From Blasia pusilla (Eukaryota > Marchantiophyta > Marchantiopsida > Blasiales): a DNA stretch of 64,000 bases. The notes under the pieces were generated by a model. The model was given only the letters and a program-made list of their open reading frames with translations, was not told where the DNA came from and searched no databases. Location: NCBI GenBank assembly GCA_050084515.1, contig CM114271.1:67332001-67396000 (forward strand). Direction: 5' to 3'. Every line of letters begins with the position of its first letter. The first letter of the stretch is position 1. Of this stretch, positions 59,011-64,000 are shown in pieces. The translations under genes and the position numbers were made by a program.

Positions 59011-59127
59011 AACTCATTGGAGGACCATTTCTGCGTGAAGGCAGTGGTCCTTCACCCATACCCTCATCAAATGGCGACGGTGGAGATGGCAATGCATGCC
59101 ATGAACACGTGAGTATCTTTAACACTT

Positions 59128-60035
59128 TCGCAACTCGTCGGACTCCGACGAGTTGCTTGATTGATGAATGGGTTAGGTTTGTTTAGCGAAAGCAACTTCG
59201 TCGGACTCCGGCGGGTTGCTAGATCTGCACGCTTTTCGGATGTTTTAAGATTGCAAGTCGTCGGACTCCGGCGACTTGTTTGATGGAACATAGATTTAAC
59301 TAGTTTTTGGCCCAAAGCAAACCGTCGAGTCCGACGGGTTGCTCGACGAAGTCGCCTTGTGAGGATGTTTTTGAAGAATGCAACTCGTCGGACTCCGACG
59401 AGTTGTTCGAGGATCTGAGGTTTAGAAGGTTTTGCCCCAAAGCAACCCGTCGGACTCCGACGGGTTGCTTGCCTCAAACTGTTTTTGGCGGAATCAACCC
59501 GTCGGACTTCGACGGGTTGATATGGGGAAAAATAGCTTCGAGGCAAGCAACCCGTCTGGACTCCGACGGGTTGCTTTGGGGAAAAACCTTCTAAACTGCG
59601 ATCCTCAAGCAACTCGTCGAGTCCGACGAGTTGCATTCTTAAAAACAACCTCACAAGGCGGCCTATAAGCAACCCATCGGACTCCTGACGGTTTGCTTTG
59701 GGCCAAAAACTAGTTAAATCTATGTGCTATCTAACAAAAGTCGTCGGAGTCCGACAAGTTGCAATCTTAAAAAACAACCAAAAGCGCGTCGATCCGGCAA
59801 AGAACCCGTCGGAGTCCGACGAGTTGCAATCTTAAAAAAACATCCGAAAAAGCGTGTAGTCCAGAAACCCGTCGGAGTCCGACGAGTTGCTTACCTGGCA
59901 TAAGCAAATCTGAATGCAAACCGTCGGACTCCGACGGGTTGCATCATTTAGCTTGTTGCTAGAATCCGACCCTGAGCTGTGACGACCCGTCGGACTCCGA
60001 CGGGTTGCAGGAACGCATGTAATTTCCTGACGGGT
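59128..60035 (+). repeat. Methyltransferase intron 2 with densest palindrome field (A3)
   Basis: About 17 units in 900 bp. The unit centred on 59,455 is a perfect palindrome of 29 bases (59,441-59,469) with arms AGCAACCCGTCGGA. Units with CAACTCGTCGG arms have CCGACGAGTTG partners (near 59,130 and 59,382), so both arms changed together. Larger linkers (AAGGTTT...CCCCAAAG against CTTTGGGG...AAACCTT) are also arranged as inverted pairs around the middle of the intron. Confidence 0.85.
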
Positions 60036-62080
60036 TGAGTTTGGATGTGCAAGATTGTATCGGAGGGGAATGTCACCCACCATTGGATCCAGGACTGCGA
60101 TCGGGTGAGGAAGGTGCTTACGACGCACCGGGGAGAGTACAGGGGGTTCTTGGGCGATGCCCTCGTAAATCAGATGCTTGCAAAGGGTGCTCAGATTAAG
60201 AAGAAAACTTGGGAAAACAAGTTTATTTCTCAAGAGGCAGCCGTAACCATCCTTTGCTGGTCAAAGATACAGGCCGCGAAGAAAAGCGCTGCATTGGAGC
60301 TGGAGCGGAGGGAGAAGGTATCTGCGTTTGAGCACGCCAAATTCATCCAAGCTGCTGTATCTGATGCAACGAAATACACGGCGAGCAAGATGCAGCGATA
60401 CATCAGCATTCTCAACCCCGAACTTGGTCCGGAGTTCTACAAGGAGCTCAAGGCGATTATCAAGCGTCAGCGGAAGAGGGATGAAGATCCGCATGGTCGG
60501 ATTGGGGAGAAAGTGTCGCTGGATCGCGTGCATCGTTTTGCGTTATCCGGGATTAGCGAGTTCAGGAGGATACGACTGATGAAAATCAGTCTCGAGGGCT
60601 CAGAGGCCCAGAAGAGGGCGGCACACCATCCTCCGGGTGTGTCCGATCCAGTGATCTCGCATTGGCTACGCGAATGGTCGTTCTGGGACGCGTTGCGGGT
60701 AATCGGGAAGTCCGTGCTGGACGGTCTGCAAGCGGAGCTCAGAAGATTAGAGCCCATTCCGCCGGAAGCAAACCTTGAAAGTTCTGGAGATTACGAGGTT
60801 TGGCTCGACGACATCCGGGACAAGCCAACCAAGAACCCTGGATTCAAGACCATGTTCAAGGTTTGCGTCCTCCCTCAGGCAGAGCTTGACGAAGAAGTAG
60901 AGGGTAACAAACGGGATCAAGCGAAGAAGAAGCGAGATCTACAGGAGCAGACGGCGGATAATATTCGACTAAAAGCGACCCAACGGATGGTATTCAGGTA
61001 CCTCGTCCAGTGTAAGAACGCAGGTACGTGGGGAAAATTACCGGTAGCCTTGAAATTGTGGGCTTCGCCGCCGGATACAGAGACATTCTCCATGTACGAC
61101 GTGGAGATGGGTCAGCACATGTCGGATTGGGAGGTGGAGAATTGCCCCATTTGGCTCGACTTCAACGACCCTGAAGACATCACGGATAAGGACTTACGAG
61201 TGCTTCATAATGCAGTGGCCTCAGGACAAGACGACATCCCCAATTTCGTCCAGCCTGAAGACTTCTTCGGAGGAGATGCAGAAGAGCAGGCCCACGAGAC
61301 AGCTGAGTTGGCTTCCAAGGTCCGGATAGCCAAAGACAAATCCACAGCGGGTCTCAAAGGCAAGGCGAGGGGAGGGAGAAATTCAGAGGCCGAGACTTCC
61401 CAAACAGAGCCTAAAGATGAGAGGCCAGAGGCGGAATCGTCCGGACGAGCAGGGAGAGAGGGTCGGACCATGTCCTCGGCGAAGAAAATGCCACCAGAAT
61501 CCGAGGTCATAGAAACCCCAACAAGCCGTCCCCAGACTAGGGAGAAGCGGAAGCGAGAGGTGCCCGGGTTGTCCAAAGGAGAATACAGCCCATCATCCTT
61601 GGGAAAACACAGACAAACAAGGACCCGGACAAGCGTCCTCCTTCAGTTCACCTCTTTTATTGGATGAGTGAACGACTTGATTCTCAAGCGTCGACAAGTG
61701 CCATTGAAAAATTGACAACGCTGGGACGGAAGCTCCAACGAAACGGGCACGCTGCCTGGACGGTGAATGGAGTGGTGGAAGAGGTTGCGGTGGATCTCTT
61801 GATCGCCGATCTGCCCTCGGGATTGTGACTTTGGGGTGAAAATCCGGCGGACGAGGTACCTGAGTGGAATCTGCCGCTCACTTATGACCAGATTGCACTT
61901 TTGTTCTCCTTTGCAGACGCCTATCTGAGTGACAGGGGCTGCTTCTTGGTGTTGACTGGAGGGAGCGAGGACGAGCTCTTCAACCTCCAGTGCGTCAAGA
62001 GGTCGCTAAAGTGGACGACAGCACAATCGTGGATCATCAAAAACGAGTACCCACTCCGATCCGCAACGAGTCAGATTCAA

Positions 62081-62611
62081 GTAAGGCTCAATTCCTGTAC
62101 AATAATTTCAATTATCTTATAATGATGTGTAGAATGAGAGTCAATATGGGTTTTTTTTGTCCGCGAGCAACCCGTCGGAAGGCGACGGGTTGCTGGCTTA
62201 GAGCAGCCCATGCTCGGCTGAGAGCAACCCGTCGGTTTCCGACGGGTTGCATCTTTCCCACATACACAGGGAAAACCGCGGTGTACCTGCAACCCGTCGA
62301 AACCCAACGGGTTGCAGTTGATTTTGGTTTTTGGATGCAACCCGTCTAATAGCGACGGGTTGCTAGCAGACGGGTTGCTCGGCAGCAGCATGGGCTGAAG
62401 GCGAAGCAACCCGTCGCCTTCCGACGGGTTGCATCCGAAAACCAAAATCAACTTGGAAAACCCAAAAGCAACTGCAACCCATCGGGTTCCGACGGGTTGG
62501 TCGGGACAAAACAACCGGTCGGACTCGACAAAGTTGATCCAAAGTCGATTATTGAAAATCTTCTCAAGGCGACTTCTTTAGTTTTCGACATTGTTTTGTG
62601 CTTTGATTTGG
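62081..62611 (+). repeat. Methyltransferase intron 3 with palindromes (A3)
   Basis: Donor gtaagg at 62,081. Units at 62,165-62,535 correspond in part to A1's 25,110-25,535, but their order differs: the middle units and linkers (CCAAAAGCAACTGCAACCC) occur in a different arrangement, and one tandem unit (GACGGGTTGCTAGCAGACGG) is unique to A3. Confidence 0.75.
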
Positions 62612-63110
62612 ATGGACCACTCCTACGTGTCTTCGCCGTTCGCCCGAGCACAATTTCAGGTGTTCAAGATCCAGGATCCCGTGGATCCATGCTCGATGGG
62701 TACGGCTTAGATAGTTTGTACAATTCCCCGGGATTTACATGCAAGACAAGCCCCCCACGGGAGGAAGGAAAAGTCGCCACCCGATGCAAACGCTCATCGA
62801 GCTCTGCTCAAGGCCGGGTGACTTGGTGTTCGACTTAGTGGGCCTTTCAGGGGCGAGTATCAGAGGCGCCTGGCAGAGTAGCAGGAACATTCTTTGCCTC
62901 GAGGGAAGGCAGGAACTGTTTTACCTTTGCAAGGAGGCAAAGGCAGAATACGAAAGGCTTGTTGGGGCGTACAACTCTCCACCGAAGCCGAGAGCTCCGG
63001 TTCCAGAGACACCCTTGGTAGTGACTCCATCGTCACTTCCAACGATTCCCAAAATCGGGAGGGCAAGGCCGAAAGTGATTTTGCAAGAGCTCTTGGACGA
63101 TGACGAGTGA

Positions 63111-64000
63111 GTTCAAAGAACTCAACGACCCAGCTTGACAGCAGCGTTTGGAGTAGGGAGTTTTTTGATAATTTGGCAAAAGATTTCATAGAATAGATCA
63201 AATGTACAGTTCAGAGCTTTTTTCGGATGATATAAAGCAGAAGATTTTTTCGATCGATGGTGGTGCTTGTAAATGTTTGCTGATCATTTTGTCTTTTCGA
63301 ATGTGATCGTCTATGTACTCCACGGTCTTCTACTTTGCAATCCGTCGGATTTCTCCTGCTTGCAATTTTCACTTTATGACCACTGCAACCTGTCAGATTT
63401 CTCCTCCTTGCAACTTTTCGCTTTTTGACCACTGGACCCTTTTTACCACCTCCAGGCAACCTGTCTAATTCCGAGAGGTTGCCTGATCGGACCCTTTCGG
63501 ATTAGGCAGTCTGGCGGGCTTCTTCCCTTGGCACCTTCCCCTCAACTCGTAAAAGGGCGAGGCTTCTTTTCTTTCTCTCGACGTGTTGGATTCCTTCACC
63601 CTGTGCGGTTGCCATAGTGGTATTACCGGGACGGAGCAGATATTGATACTGGATGGGTGTCACATTGCAGAGCGTACAAGGTATACTGCCGAGGAAGGCG
63701 GTGGGACTCGAGACAGGTTACATGGGACCGTTATGGTGTACCTAGGGGGGCCAAGGCTCGGTCGCCAAACATTTTCGATCCCCGTCTACAATCGCCGGAG
63801 GAGCCACTTGAATCCCACGACATTCCTTTGGTACTGTCACGGAGGAGAGTTAGGAGTAAATTTGTAGATGACGAGGCTGAAGAAATCATAGACTAGGTGA
63901 AATGTACATTTCGAGGTTCCTTCGGAGGTAATAAGGGCGAGATTTTTTTCAACCCATAATGGTGTTTGTAAAAGTTTTCTGGAATATGTTTTTGGACTTG
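63111..64000 (+). other. 3' region of A3, truncated by the window edge
   Basis: It follows A1 26,115-27,030, including the palindromes at 63,340-63,485 and the duplicate gene-end frame ending EEIID at about 63,896. The same caution applies as for A1. Confidence 0.55.

Larger units (their letters stand above)
59011..63110 (+). pseudogene. N6/N4 amino DNA methyltransferase, A3 copy, promoterless
   Basis: Remaining parts: the end of exon 2 (59,011-59,108, VVLHPYPHQMATVEMAMHAMNT), exon 3 with a 540-codon open stretch (60,045-61,667) and its continuation to 62,080, and exon 4 (about 62,612-63,110). The open stretch has no stop where A1 has four, so it gives the best view of the unknown middle region: a helical segment (LELERREKVSAFEHAKFIQAAVSD), a basic patch (KRQRKRDEDPHGR), WLREWSFWDALRVIGKSV, FMYDVEMGQH-like SMYDVEMGQHMSDWEVENCPIWLDF, and a low-complexity, Lys/Glu/Ser-rich linker with KRKREVPG as a possible nuclear signal. 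Motif IV reads DLLIADLPSG, followed by a CGA-to-TGA stop at 61,826. Motif I reads PGDLVFDLVGLSGAS with RNILCLEGRQELF. The acceptor before exon 3 is mutated (gtgcaa). Confidence 0.75.
54094..64000. mobile_element. Element A, copy A3 (right end outside window)
   Basis: It starts with TAAGAGGAGAGG at 54,094 and follows A1 almost base by base, up to the A1 equivalent of about 27,030. Some 0.85 kb, including the right terminal repeat, should follow beyond the window. It is nested in A2 in the same orientation. Relative to A1 it lacks about 1.65 kb (A1 about 20,490-22,147), taking away the methyltransferase promoter, exon 1 and most of exon 2. Many frames broken in A1 are open here and vice versa. 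Confidence 0.87.

Noticed and set aside
58670-60035. CRISPR-like array of regular palindromic repeats
   Set aside because: Repeats are not identical, spacers are irregular and partly shared between copies, there are no cas genes, and the context is a eukaryotic transposon.
1-64000. tRNA or rRNA genes
   Set aside because: Reading both strands by eye I found no convincing cloverleaf or rRNA sequence; a covariance-model scan would be needed to exclude a tRNA.

Overview
The window looks like a repeat-dense stretch of a plant nuclear genome, most likely a non-seed land plant (bryophyte or lycophyte grade) or a close streptophyte relative. The reasons are a plant-type DTX/MATE gene split by GT-AG introns, a spliced gene of mostly bacterial kinship at the left edge, AT-rich intergenic DNA, and retroelements carrying a cytosine methyltransferase domain. 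The species cannot be fixed from the sequence. Only two host genes are supported: the last exon of a PhoX/DUF839-like gene (192-1045, +) and a nine-exon MATE transporter (41,912-46,529, +) whose exons join to 504 residues. Everything else recognisable is mobile or repetitive DNA.

Layout. 1-10.6 kb: host exon, then AT-rich DNA with three tandem repeats (61-bp, about 175-bp and exactly 207-bp units) and a hAT-type MITE with a perfect 8-bp target duplication. 10.7-12 kb: a decayed transposase-like gene. 12-15.3 kb and 27.9-30.1 kb: two halves of a minus-strand Ty3/Gypsy element (protease, a C5 DNA methyltransferase-like domain, RT, RNase H, integrase), split by a large DNA element. 30-36.8 kb: further LTR-like and gag-like fragments. 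36.8-41.9 kb: intergenic DNA with GC-rich short insertions. 41.9-46.5 kb: the MATE gene. 47-64 kb: repeated copies of the same large DNA element.

The main discovery is that large DNA element, here called element A. Copy A1 (15,301-27,873) is complete. Copy A2 (48,472-54,093) is interrupted 8 bp into its methyltransferase exon 2 by copy A3 (54,094 to beyond the window end). A relic, A0, lies at 47,370-48,235. Each full copy has GA-rich terminal inverted repeats and two large divergent genes. The minus-strand gene is a MULE-like DDE transposase (about 1,170 residues) with a Cys/His-rich N-terminal zinc domain and a C-terminal SWIM zinc finger. The plus-strand gene is a protein of about 1,200 residues ending in a beta-class amino (N6-adenine/N4-cytosine) DNA methyltransferase domain. 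The divergent spacer and the introns of both genes are packed with short GC-rich palindromes (arms near GCAACCCGTCGGA), whose two arms often carry matching changes. I saw none of these palindromes outside element A.

All copies are damaged by nonsense codons, frameshifts and deletions. Comparison of copies still gives clear gene models, and several stop codons lie at CAG/CTG (CHG) sites, suggesting decay of host-methylated DNA. Two unrelated mobile elements here, element A and the Gypsy element, thus each carry a DNA-methyltransferase-related domain of a different chemistry.
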